A stretch of 10,125 nt of DNA from Rodentolepis nana (GCA_900617975.1 UZAE01014200.1:1-10125); one strand, 5' to 3'. Positions 1 to 8,001 are shown, counted from the first letter of the stretch. The notes: generated from the sequence alone by a model not told the origin. Program-made: numbers and translations.

Positions 1-104
1 GAGGGTAAAAAACAGTCTGGGAAAAAAATCGGGAGGAACTTGAGAGGTAACAATGGATACGCCTGTCAATACGACATGTACACAATTTGATATTGGCATA
101 AAAT

Positions 105-181
105 GGGGTGTGTGATAGACTTACCTCCCCACGTGGTGCACCCTGGGCAACGTATACACATCATACGGCAAAAAAGTTTAT
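105..181 (+). ncRNA. HDV-like self-cleaving ribozyme (copy 1)
   Basis: Nested double-pseudoknot fold. P1 is 105-111 (GGGGUGU) with 138-144 (GCACCCU), and its first pair is the G·U wobble typical of the family. P2 is 115-122 with 174-181 (AUAGACUU / AAGUUUAU, one G·U). P3 is ACC 123-125 with GGU 135-137. The joining strand GGGCAAC follows P1 at 145-151. P4 is CGUAU 151-155 with AUACG 163-167. The catalytic cytosine is C169 in GGCAAAA. Loop 3 is UCCCCACGU, two nt longer than in the other copies; the P4 loop is 7 nt instead of 4. Predicted cleavage is just 5' of G105, exactly at the end of the upstream target-site duplication. Core residues are intact, so activity is plausible, though the enlarged loop 3 could slow it. 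Confidence 0.88.
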
Positions 182-435
182 AAACCGAGAGTTGACTCCT
201 GACTTTAAACTACCATGACCCCATTGTATGCCATATTTGATCACTTTCACAGTACTCACCTCACCTTTTTCCTACCTTTGTGTCTGTCTGTCTGTCTCCT
301 TTACATCTGTGAATAACTCTTCTGTTCCCCACCCCTCGACTTTTTATTACTTTGATGTTCTTTCCTCTGTAAGGTCCGAAGTCAGATAAAGGGCTAATGG
401 AAACTATCAAAACGCCTGCTATATGATATAAATAA
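105..435 (+). mobile_element. ribozyme-headed SINE-like retroelement, copy 1
   Basis: A short non-autonomous retroelement of about 331 bp. The flanks are an imperfect 15 bp target-site duplication, ATATTGGCATAAAAT at 90-104 and ATATTGTCACAAAAT at 436-450 (13 of 15 identical), the mark of LINE-mediated insertion. Order of parts: HDV-like ribozyme (105-181); a unique stretch with TTGACT...CTTTAAACTACCATGACC; a pyrimidine-rich middle with GTCTGTCTGTCTGTCT at 281-296; a conserved 3' block with AAAGGGCTAATG (388-399); a tail GATATAAATAAAT. No terminal inverted repeats, no Pol III box pair and no coding frame are visible. Damage includes two extra bases in ribozyme loop 3 and changes in the 3' hairpin. 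It lies antisense to the srGAP gene, with its duplication ending only 10 nt inside the intron from the exon's splice donor. The mismatched duplication suggests it is older than copies 2 and 3. Confidence 0.9.
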
Positions 436-460
436 ATATTGTCACAAAATCAATACGAAC

Positions 461-626
461 CTGTTTGTGAAGTCGGTTAGCATCTTCATCCATGTCGGTG
501 AGACGTTGGACCATGTGTTTGCCAAATATTTCTGAGAGGGTTGCATGGGTGTCGGAGAGTCGAAGCGTGGTTCCTAATAGCGTATTCCACAGGGTTGTGG
601 TGGTATAATTCGCCCAGTTTGGTCGC
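461..626 (-). CDS. srgap: srGAP-like F-BAR domain exon (internal, partial gene)
   Basis: Internal exon of 166 nt. On the minus strand a pyrimidine tract leads to an acceptor (TTCACCTTAG|G, AG at 628-627) and the exon ends CAG|GTTCGT (GT at 460-459). A possible branch point TTGAC lies at 658-654. The first base completes a split codon, then 55 codons run open and end in phase 0. The peptide begins RPNWANY and contains LWNTLL, S..H.TLSEIF, a central R, EDANRLHKQ. This lines up without gaps with the srGAP F-BAR segment just after the first long helix, where vertebrate srGAPs have WN.LL, H.TLSDI and ED..RL.KK; I count about 17 identities in 43 from memory. srGAPs bind and bend membrane through the F-BAR dimer and carry RhoGAP and SH3 domains further on, linking Slit-Robo signalling to actin. 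No neighbouring F-BAR exon was found in the window, so flanking introns are large. The open frame past the splice sites is intron read-through. Confidence 0.82.
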
Positions 627-1583
627 CTAAGGTGAAGGAGGAATAATTGTGTTGTCAACTAATAACTATTCAAAGAGCATTTAAAATAAGCGAAATAAAC
701 TAAGATTAAACGAAATTTCAGTACAATACAGATGGAGATACGACCCAATTTTCCGCTTAACCATGTAGTTAAATACCAACTTAAGAGGCTAGAATTCATT
801 CGCGATATAGTGATCTTTTCGTCATGAACTACATCGAACAAAAGATAGCATGCAAGCGGTCAGGTTACTGATTTGTCAGTTCGTATCCATCGGATTCGAT
901 TCAAGGGAGTTCACCTTGCCAAAGGAAAAATGAAATTTCGCAAGCAGCGACTTAACGACAACCCTCTCTCTAATACAGTCTCTATGCGTCCTACTTGATG
1001 ATTTTTATTGGTAATTTGTTGAAAAACAAAGGGCATGAAAAAGTATAACCCTCCTAACCCAGTTGTCATCGCTGTTTGTTTATGGCGATTTCCAATACCT
1101 ACTTCTTGATTCCTTCCTTTGTGAATTCGGTACGATTGCCCAATTCAACTTTCGGTCCTAGTCAGTAGGAAAATGATTAGTTCTGCTACGAGGTAGTTCA
1201 AGCTTACCTTAGGCGGATTCTAAGAGGTACGACAAGACAAGAGATACTTTAAATACTCCAGATTATACCTAATGAACAGGATTAAGGAAGGTAGGTAGAC
1301 TCTACTTTCAAGACATCCTCAATCATTAATGACCAGGCCACAATATACGCTATTTATTTTATATTTGTAAGTCAAACACATTCATTTACTTGGGGAGTGG
1401 TTGTTTGCCTCTTTCTCCCTAATAGCACATTAATTACCAAAGGGAAGGAACAGAAAATGCACCCCCCCCATTCAATGAGTCAGTAAAACAAAGGGCAATA
1501 TTGGCAAATGGCCCAAACAATCCCGGTCGAAAAGGCGAGATTGAAATTAGTCATAGGAGCTAGGTCGAAGTATAGAAGGGAAA

Positions 1584-1808
1584 ATGCGAAATGAGGAACG
1601 CTTAGCGCAGAACGCCCTTAACGCTGATGAAGTTAGGAGGACAAAAGGTGGGATGAACGCCAACTTCACCTTTCTCTTTAAATGTGGGACTGAAATAGGC
1701 GCTTTCCTCCCTACCGCCTGGAGAGAAATGCCGAAAGCTTCTTTAGACGAAATTGTTGTGAGGATCTTAGAAGAAAACAAAGTAAAAAGAAAGGAAAGTG
1801 GAATATGA
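1584..1808 (+). other. small segment open on both strands, unrecognised
   Basis: The plus strand carries a 74-codon ATG-to-stop frame. The peptide is charged and somewhat helix-like toward its end (LDEIVVRILEENKVKRKE). The minus strand is open over almost the same span (1780-1547) and has a long pyrimidine tract ending TTCTTCTAAG near 1770, which looks like a splice acceptor, with an AAAG|GTGAAG donor-like site near 1670. Neither translation resembles srGAP or any family I recognise. It could be an exon, an old transposon fragment, or chance. I list it because the span is more open and less AT-rich than its surroundings. Confidence 0.2.
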
Positions 1809-3315
1809 GGAATAATACCGGAAGTAAAATTTAAGTGTTTTGCTTTCCTGTGACTTTGAACGAAATGCCTTTAATTTCGAACCCCAACCCCCCACCTAAT
1901 CTGGCCCCCAACAGCTCCCTTGCCATTCAAGATAATTTGAATGGTCAGTGATGCATAGGAGCTCTGCCTTCTTCTCGATGGATTTTAAGAATTGTAGAAG
2001 GCATAGTACTACTTCTGAGGGTAACAGGAGGTAATATACAGTAAAAAGTAAGTTTATACCAGCAGTTGCATAGCAATAACACTATAGGCAGTGTAGGAAA
2101 TACAACCCAACTTCTTGTCAAGTGAAACTACACAATTTAATCATCCTGATTTAATTTATAAAATTGCAAATACCTCCTTTTAAGAAGAAATAAGATAAAG
2201 AAAGAGAAGTTCCATCCCTCCAGGACACAAAATATTGATAGAAATGACAAGAGTGAAGGGAAACGACGAATCAAACTTGCTTTGTCGTCTTATTGGAACT
2301 AACTTGTACCTAAACTTGTTTTCGACAAGACCAGTATTATCTCACATGCTTAATGACTTCAAAGGTCAAATTTCACGCAGCGAAAACTGGCACAATGGTC
2401 ACGTGAGGCAATACTGAAACCCGCCTTCTATCAATAAAGGCGGATAGCTGAATGATGACAAGTCTGCTGAAATACATTTGTATCCATCCCCCCTCCACGT
2501 ATCCACAAAAATATCTCCCCATTAATAAAGCAAGTGAGTCTACACACACAAAAGTTAGAATGCAACGCCCCTACCAATACCATATAAGGCCACACACCAC
2601 GTGTGAATTAAAACACAGAAAATAGACATTTTCTATTGCATTACGATTAACGCGACAAGAAACGCAGGAGAAAAGTTTCCAATTAAATTACAAATATAAA
2701 GCCCAAGCGAAAAAAAATATGACAGCTTTCTAAATAAGGACAAAACTTGACAGGATGATAGGCAAGCCATAAAATTTAAATGGAAACTAACAGACATAAG
2801 CAAATCGAAATCATATTTGATGTTTATAGTACAAAACTATTTCGGGTTTTAAGTAATTTCAATTAATAATACCAAGATTAATATGAGAATGGTAAATAAA
2901 ATCTAAACATTAAAATCGAGGATAAATAGGGGACAACATTTCTGAAATCATGAATGGTAAGTTCTTTTTTTGTCAACAGGGCGCAGATTCATGAGATGAA
3001 CATTACTCTTTCAAGACACTAGAAGTACCTTCTCAACTATCCTTGGATTATACCACAATGCGTATCGGAGTAGCACGAATTGCTTTCGAAGGCACAGGCA
3101 GTATTCCAATCAAACAAGCATCATGTTCGACCAATCGGAGACTTCTAACCTCATTCTTAACACCCAGATAATTTTAGCAATTAAACTGTTACAGAGTGAA
3201 TTTTATAACACTGAGAAATTTTTCGTCATTTAATCCACCTTTTCATGTAGTGAAGGTTTGACACCAATGACCATAATCGGAAAGGTAAAAAGAGGTATTT
3301 ATCTCTAAGCTAGAT

Positions 3316-3353
3316 CACACACACATACACACAAACACACACGCACACACACA
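3316..3353. repeat. imperfect (CA)n microsatellite
   Basis: About 38 bp of CA/CAA/CG-interrupted dinucleotide repeat in intron sequence. Confidence 0.95.
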
Positions 3354-3869
3354 GTATTACAAAGCTAGTTAAGCAAATTTGTGCGATTGGCTAGAATGTC
3401 TACAGAAAGTTCTTTCTAGTGCTCTTCCTCTTAGGTAAAGGTGGATAGCATTTCATAGCCATCCTATAGTGATAAACTAATGCATTGCATAATGTACTCG
3501 ACATTCCACTCTCACCTGGAGCCTATTGACCGTGATCAGACTCGTGAATACAGACTTCACTGAAGAGCGCATTATTTGAATACAAGTATGGGGCCAATTT
3601 TTGTCAGACTTAAAGTATTAGCAACCATAGAAAAAAAACAATGACAGGAATTAGGTCAAAAATGATGAAAGACGATGAATGCAGGAATGCAGTGTGAAGA
3701 GGAGGCTAGAAATTTGTCTCGTCGCACATCTCATGAGGCTGACACTTGACCTCACTGAGTAAAAAGGACCACACAAGAGAATGAAAGCACAATGTAAGTT
3801 TCTCCACAAAGAAAAGCCCTTTTTCCCTCTCATTCAATGGAATTGCTCATTGTAGCTTATGTTAATAGT

Positions 3870-4199
3870 GGGGGGTGTGCGACAGACTTACCTCCAAGTG
3901 GTGCACCCTGGGCAACGTATACTCATACGGCAAAAAAGTCTATTGACTGGCAGTTGACTTCTCGCTTCAAACTACCATCACCTCACTGGATGCCATATTC
4001 AACCCCTTCACAGTACTCACCTCACCTTTCATCTACCTTTGTGTTTGTCTCTTTTACATCTTTGAAACACTCTTCTGTACCCCCCCCCTCCCCTCTCGAC
4101 TTATTTTCAATTTGATGTTCCTCCTCCCCTCTGTGAAGCCTGAAGCCAACTAAAGGGCTAATGATAACCATCAAGACGCCTGCCATTTGATATAAATAA
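3870..4199 (+). mobile_element. ribozyme-headed SINE-like retroelement, copy 2
   Basis: The best-preserved copy, about 330 bp, with a perfect 11 bp duplication ATGTTAATAGT at 3859-3869 and 4200-4210. Two extra G's (3870-3871) separate the upstream duplication from the first ribozyme base, as can happen at target-primed 5' junctions. Parts: ribozyme 3872-3943; unique region; pyrimidine-rich middle ending in a C-rich run near 4080-4096; 3' block CTAAAGGGCTAATG; a small hairpin TGAT-AACC-ATCA at 4162-4173; tail GATATAAATAAA. An open frame of 92 codons crosses the copy, but its differences from the other copies show no codon-position bias, so it is not treated as a gene. It lies antisense to the srGAP intron. 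The perfect duplication and intact ribozyme core point to a fairly young insertion. Confidence 0.93.
3872..3943 (+). ncRNA. HDV-like self-cleaving ribozyme (copy 2)
   Basis: P1 is 3872-3878 (GGGGUGU) with 3903-3909 (GCACCCU), starting with G·U. J1/2 is GCG. P2 is 3882-3889 with 3936-3943; one C×A mismatch near its outer end leaves six continuous pairs (AGACUU / AAGUCU). P3 is ACC 3890-3892 with GGU 3900-3902, loop 3 is UCCAAGU. The joining strand GGGCAAC is at 3910-3916. P4 is CGUAU 3916-3920 with AUACG 3925-3929, closed by a 4-nt loop. The catalytic cytosine is C3931 followed by a run of A. The stretch CUGGGCAAC through the end of P1 and the joiner has the character of the delta-family core. 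It is probably active. Confidence 0.93.
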
Positions 4200-4210
4200 A
4201 TGTTAATAGT

Positions 4211-4970
4211 CATTTTCAGGTGGGAGGAGGAGGAGTATACCACACAGTGTAAACAAGTGGCGAACAAACATGAAGTCAAGCGTCGAAGGCGCTTGGCGTC
4301 ACCATGGCAATGTAAATTTAAGCAAAAAAAATTGTAAAGCGATACACACACACACACACACACTTGTATTCACCCCGATCTTGAATAACGTTTTTTTTTG
4401 GATGTGAAAACGTGAATTCCATTTGGAACATTTAGGCAACTTTGAATGAGATATAAACACAATCCTCGATAAAGCAGCATTGATTAAGGGACAACCTCGA
4501 AATTAGTGGGCGATTTTATTTGAAAATTTAAATTTTTTATGAATCGATACTATCTATTAAGATAAGGAATAAATATTAGAAACCGCCTCATTACATTGAA
4601 TAGATACTAATTAGACATCTACAAGATGACTCATCTTAATCCACGAAAACATGCCATGCATTTGATTGATGCAATAAGGCAATTTCAAGCAGAAAATATT
4701 CTAGAATACGATTACTCACGGTTCGAAACGGCTACCTATTTGACAAGGACAAGCAAAATTTTTGCATAATTTGCATTATTTAGCACAATCTTAGATCGAG
4801 GCAACTGATAACAGAAGCCTTCTATAAGATATTCATGGAGATATCAACTTTCAAAGAGAAAAAGTGGGAACCATTCCAAAACCAAAGAGAGGAAGAGAGA
4901 GAAAAAAACGTTTCGATGCTCTGGCCAGTAGAAAGGGGCAAAGGGAAATTTGAGTTCGCTTCTCAAAATC
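4211..4970. other. intron sequence between copies 2 and 3
   Basis: It contains a pure (AC)10 tract at 4344-4363 and an AT-rich stretch near 4515-4540. The minus-strand open frame ending in the copy 2 region (4363-4022) is built largely of that microsatellite and the antisense of copy 2, so it is not a gene. Nothing else is assignable. Confidence 0.6.
4344..4363. repeat. (AC)10 microsatellite
   Basis: Twenty uninterrupted bases of AC dinucleotide repeat. Confidence 0.97.
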
Positions 4971-4987
4971 AATGATGAGAAACGTGG

Positions 4988-5057
4988 GGGGTGCGATAGA
5001 CTTACCTCCACGTGGTGCACCCTTGGCAGCGTATACTCATACGGCGAAAAAGTCTAT
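4988..5057 (+). ncRNA. HDV-like ribozyme (copy 3), core substitutions
   Basis: P1 is 4988-4994 (GGGGUGC) with 5017-5023 (GCACCCU): G·U first, then six Watson-Crick pairs. P2 is a perfect 8 bp, 4996-5003 with 5050-5057 (AUAGACUU / AAGUCUAU). P3 is ACC 5004-5006 with GGU 5014-5016, loop 3 is UCCACGU. P4 is CGUAU 5030-5034 with AUACG 5039-5043. The catalytic cytosine is C5045 in GGCGAA. The joining strand reads UGGCAGC instead of GGGCAAC, so the first G after P1 (expected to pair in P1.1) is U at 5024 and an A is G at 5029. These two changes may weaken or abolish cleavage. Two further G's (4986-4987) precede P1. Confidence 0.88.
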
Positions 5058-5174
5058 AAACCGGCAGTTGGCTTCTGACTTCAAACCACCATCACCCCAC
5101 TGTATACCATATTCAACTACTTCCACAGTGCTCACCTCATCTTTTTTCTACCTTCGTCTTTGAAACACTTCTGT

Positions 5175-5346
5175 GGGACACGTCATCGCAAGTCCGCACA
5201 CCAGGATTGGGAGGTGCGACCGTACAAACAGTGACCAATCATTAACCTCTGTTTGTTTAACCTAAACCGCCATCCTGATCATGATTAAGCTCCCTGCGTG
5301 TACACTTCATCCACAATATACGTACTGAATAAATGTGCTCCGTGCT
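5175..5346. mobile_element. 172 bp insertion into copy 3 (first nested insert)
   Basis: The target duplication is ACACTTCTGT at 5165-5174 and ACACGTCTGT at 5347-5356 (9 of 10). The uninterrupted target, as in copies 1 and 2, reads ACTCTTCTGT followed by a C-rich run. The insert starts GGGACACGTCATCG and contains AATAAA at 5328-5333, ending 13 nt later at GTGCT. That is the spacing of a processed transcript 3' end, though no poly(A) tail is present. There are no inverted ends and no coding frame. I do not recognise the family, and I could not build an HDV-like fold at its 5' end. Strand is uncertain; plus is favoured by the AATAAA. Confidence 0.65.
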
Positions 5347-5357
5347 ACACGTCTGTT

Positions 5358-5464
5358 TAATTTATGGCTGGGCTATAGCTTAGCTGGTTCTGGGAGTCTA
5401 GCTAGATGTAGGAGAATCTGCCAGAGGTTTCTGAGTCAGTCAGGCTTTACTAGCGTAGCAATCC
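5358..5464 (+). mobile_element. 107 bp insertion with tRNA-like A box (second nested insert)
   Basis: It is flanked by a 14 bp duplication, GCTACACGTCTGTT at 5344-5357 and GCTACACTTCTGTT at 5465-5478 (13 of 14). The duplicated target joins the last three bases of the 172 bp insert to the old copy 3 sequence, so this insertion came second. It contains TAGCTTAGCTGG at 5376-5387, a full match to the Pol III A-box pattern TRGYNNARNNGG. About 50 nt later GGTTTCTGAGTC (5426-5437) is a poor B-box candidate. No convincing cloverleaf forms, and there is no A-tail. It may be a decayed tRNA-derived SINE or a truncated one; the tRNA link is tentative, the insertion itself is better supported. Confidence 0.55.
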
Positions 5465-6789
5465 GCTACACTTCTGTTCCCGGCCCCCCCCCCCTCTTTA
5501 CCTTTTTTCACTCTGTTCTTTCCCCTTTGTGAAGCCTGAAGTCAACTAAAGGGCTAATGATAACCATCAAAACGCCTGCCATTTGATATAAATAAATGAT
5601 GAGAAACGTTATCGAAAGGACTTAGAACAATCTAATCCTAGTGGGAGTCTAGTTAAAAAAGGAGAAAAACACTTTCACAGTCCTCCATAAGCTGAAACTG
5701 ATTTTAATTATTTGTTCTCATATTTGTAATACGTGGGCTATGAAAGATACACATTTAAACTACTGACAGACTGATGAGTTAAAGAAATTGTTTATGAACT
5801 TAGCGCCATTAAAGTTTACCGAGCACTGTGATTGGCTGTTTGCTTGACGCAGTCACATCGGACAACTCCAAACACACACACACACTAAACATGAAACTTG
5901 CGTAACTGAAACATAAAGGTTTCGAAAGTGCTTACACGAAATCCTGAAGATATAAGGCAACCAGAGAACGTGTTCACCTGCAAATCCGATTCATCAGAAA
6001 TGGGACAAAAGGTTTCGTCATCCAAGAGACATATTCGAAAAACCAAGATCGTGACCATCATTTGATCGATGCCAAGAAATGAAAGATAAACTACCATGGA
6101 CAAATTCCAGCCACACACACCAAATTAATACAGTCGACCGATCCTTCTACTCAGTGTACACCGATTGACATAGAAGCTAAGTCTCTGACTTCACGAGCTT
6201 GTAAGGATGTTACTTAGGGAGCCCTCAAATGATTGGAAGTTCTTGAAATAATCTTTCGTCTGCCTAGTGTTTATTGAAAATTTAGATTTACAAGTATTAA
6301 TTGGTGAACCCCAAAAACACTATTCAATACAAAGGAGGTAAAGTCATTTTGATAAAGCAAATTGCAATTGGCTTGACGTTATAATCTTGCGAATAAAAGG
6401 TTCGAACTTTCTTTCCAATCACTAGTTCTTTTCCACGGTGATTGGTACATTGAATTCTAACCGCTAGCAGGGCACCAACAAAAGCCCCCCTCCCCCCATA
6501 TGACAAAATAAAAACTCTTCCTCCGCATTCTAATCCTGTTGCCTACGTTCCCCTTTACGGGTTAGAGCTAAAGCGGTCATTGGGTTTAAAAAACAACAAT
6601 GGGTGTTAAATGTAAATGCAAAAATCCACATTATAAATTCAGCCATATTATTGAAATGACCTTTACAGTAAGCAGAGGTATGTATGTATGCAAATTCCTG
6701 ATTTAAATACAACTTTAAGATGTATGCACCCCGATGCATGATTCAGCAACACTAGATGAAAATCAAATGTTTGGCACTGTGCAAAAAGC

Positions 6790-6807
6790 GAGAGAGAGAG
6801 AGAGAGA
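6790..6807. repeat. (GA)9 microsatellite
   Basis: Eighteen uninterrupted bases of GA repeat. Confidence 0.96.
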
Positions 6808-7149
6808 CACCTTAGAAAAGAAGAAATTAAAATCATACAACTTAAGGTCACACAGTCTAGTGGATTTTCTGATGACCTAAAGTTAGCTAACATGGATGAT
6901 GAAATGACCTTTCTCATTTTGACGGGAATAACATTTCCAATTTTTTTTGATGTAAAGTGCTGTATTCGCAAAGTACCCGGGGAAAGCAGGCACTTCTCGA
7001 CGTATGAAGGGGAATGAGTGCCATACTCCTACCAAGAGCATCGTTAAAGTATAACCATAGAGATAGGCAAAACACGGGGCTCAAAGATACAATTTCAAAT
7101 CTACCGACGTTAGCCCTTTAACACCGGAATTGTTTCTTTTTTTTTAGAA

Positions 7150-7299
7150 ATGCACCAAACCGTACTCGCTCGTGTCTCACAAGAGACTGATGCCACCGAC
7201 GTGATGAGTTTCTGCGGTGTATCAGACGAAGGCTATAGGCACGTATTGAAGATGTCTCAAACGGCTATAGCGCCGCTTCTGTTACGAGTCTCGTATTAA
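7150..7299 (+). other. possible 49-codon exon or old element fragment
   Basis: An ATG-to-TAA frame of 49 codons follows directly after a strong plus-strand acceptor-like sequence (a run of T's ending TTTTTTAG at 7147). The segment is visibly richer in GC than the surrounding intron. The peptide starts MHQTVLARVSQE and includes FCGVSDEGYRHVLK; I recognise no family. Because the host gene runs on the minus strand, a plus-strand exon here would be a nested gene or an antisense transcript. About 30 nt upstream, TTAAAGGGCTAACG on the minus strand (7121-7108) resembles the 3' block of the ribozyme elements, so a transposon remnant is the main alternative. Confidence 0.22.
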
Positions 7300-7625
7300 T
7301 GGAGCTTACTTTGAAAGAGCACTGTAAAAGTCCAACTATTGAAGTTAAATGTGACATATATTGAAACGATTCGATCCAAATAAAGGTTTCTAACTGTTCC
7401 CGTCTCAGCAAAAGAACCATTTTTGTTTCACTTATGTCCACTTTCGCATCAGAACCAAGTGCATCTCGGACTTTAGACTATGCGGTCAATTTGAGAAGAG
7501 GGGAATTGCAGAAACTGTCTATTTTCCCAACTGGAAAATCAAAGAGCCCGCGAGAAGCGAATGAGAGAGCCTAATTACCGAACCGATTCCACTGCCAAGG
7601 GTCAGGTCAAGCAGACCCCAAATTA

Positions 7626-7644
7626 GGGGGGGGGGAAGGGAGGG
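7626..7644 (+). repeat. G-tract with quadruplex potential
   Basis: Ten consecutive G's, AA, GGG, A, GGG. The G10 run can supply two tracts, giving four G3 tracts with short loops. It lies about 30 bp before a CT microsatellite. Confidence 0.75.
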
Positions 7645-7674
7645 AGTTTTAAGGACACGCACTGCTTCATACTC

Positions 7675-7695
7675 CTCTCTCTCTCTCTCTCTCTC
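7675..7695. repeat. (CT)n microsatellite
   Basis: Twenty-one bases of uninterrupted CT repeat followed by further CT-rich sequence to about 7700. Confidence 0.95.
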
Positions 7696-7975
7696 CCTCT
7701 CGCTTCCCCTCTTATATATTGACCTACTTCACAGGCAATTTTTGGGTGCGTAAGGAAGGCACGATGACTCATAGTTGCTGAACAGAAGGGAGAGGCGACG
7801 CTTCCCTAAACGCATCCTCCCACCTTAATTAATTCCCTCCACACTCACTTCCAAGCACGCATAAAAAACGATAGCAATTAAATTTTTGTCATAACCGCAT
7901 TACGATTGTGGCTACGCCTCGTGAGTGTGACGAATGATTAAAGCTTGTTGGTGTGGAAGCTACCTCTGAGTTAAA

Positions 7976-8001
7976 AAAAATGAAATAAGTATTTCATTTT
8001 T
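7976..8001. repeat. 26 bp perfect palindrome
   Basis: AAAAATGAAATA at 7976-7987 is the exact reverse complement of TATTTCATTTTT at 7990-8001, with two bases between. It lies 36 bp before the upstream target duplication of copy 4. It could extrude a cruciform or be chance in AT-rich DNA. Confidence 0.85.

Larger units (their letters stand above)
1..460 (-). other. start of the intron downstream of the srGAP exon
   Basis: This is the first 460 nt of the intron that follows the exon in the minus-strand gene. It begins GTTCGT at 460. Most of it is one antisense ribozyme-bearing repeat (105-435) with its duplications at 90-104 and 436-450. Positions 1-89 hold nothing I can assign. A pyrimidine-AG at about 18-17 on the minus strand resembles an acceptor, but the few codons left do not look like the next srGAP segment. 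Confidence 0.6.
627..3858 (-). other. srGAP upstream intron, part nearest the exon
   Basis: About 3.2 kb without an assignable gene. It holds the acceptor region of the srGAP exon, a segment open on both strands at about 1547-1808, a (CA)n tract at 3316-3353, and a plus-strand acceptor-like site (TTTTTTTGTCAACAG ending near 2980) with no supporting coding frame behind it. The rest is AT-rich sequence in which I see no repeat, RNA gene or conserved peptide. Confidence 0.5.
4986..5594 (+). mobile_element. ribozyme-headed SINE-like retroelement, copy 3, split by two later insertions
   Basis: The outer boundaries are set by a perfect 15 bp duplication AATGATGAGAAACGT at 4971-4985 and 5595-5609. 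The element proper is 4986-5174 plus 5478-5594, about 306 bp once the insertions are removed; the span 5175-5477 is foreign. The left part holds the ribozyme (4988-5057) and unique region and stops inside the pyrimidine-rich middle at AAACACTTCTGT. The right part resumes TCCCGGCCCC and continues into CTTTGTGAAGCCTGAAG, the AAAGGGCTAATG block, the TGAT-AACC-ATCA hairpin at 5558-5569 and the GATATAAATAAA tail. A run of 11 C's at 5484-5494 lies where copies 1 and 2 also have C-rich runs. The order of events is clear: element insertion, then the 172 bp insert, then the 107 bp insert. Confidence 0.93.

Noticed and set aside
1..18. Acceptor-like TTTTTTTCCCAG on the minus strand as the next srGAP exon
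   Set aside because: The five codons left before the window edge do not look like the expected continuation of the F-BAR domain.
2960..3040. Plus-strand acceptor TTTTTTTGTCAACAG followed by a short frame
   Set aside because: The frame examined closes after about 13 codons, and the host gene is on the other strand.
4022..4363. 113-codon minus-strand frame
   Set aside because: Its start is the AC microsatellite (a Cys-Val run) and the rest is antisense of copy 2; low-complexity shadow.
5770..5795. CTGATGAG as a hammerhead ribozyme core (also CTGATGA-type strings near 1625 and 5995 minus)
   Set aside because: No matching GAAA strand and flanking stems could be placed around any of them.
5885..6118. 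Minus-strand open frame with a CAG|GTGAAC donor-like site
   Set aside because: There is no good acceptor upstream, no recognisable domain, and no match to srGAP sequence.
6366..6420. Possible tRNA gene around AGGTTCGAAC
   Set aside because: A T-arm-like hairpin and a 5 bp closing stem can be drawn, but there is no proper A box or D and anticodon arms at the right spacing.
6324..6971. Overlapping minus-strand frames of 60-102 codons
   Set aside because: They cross a GA microsatellite and AT-rich intron, lack paired splice sites and resemble no family.
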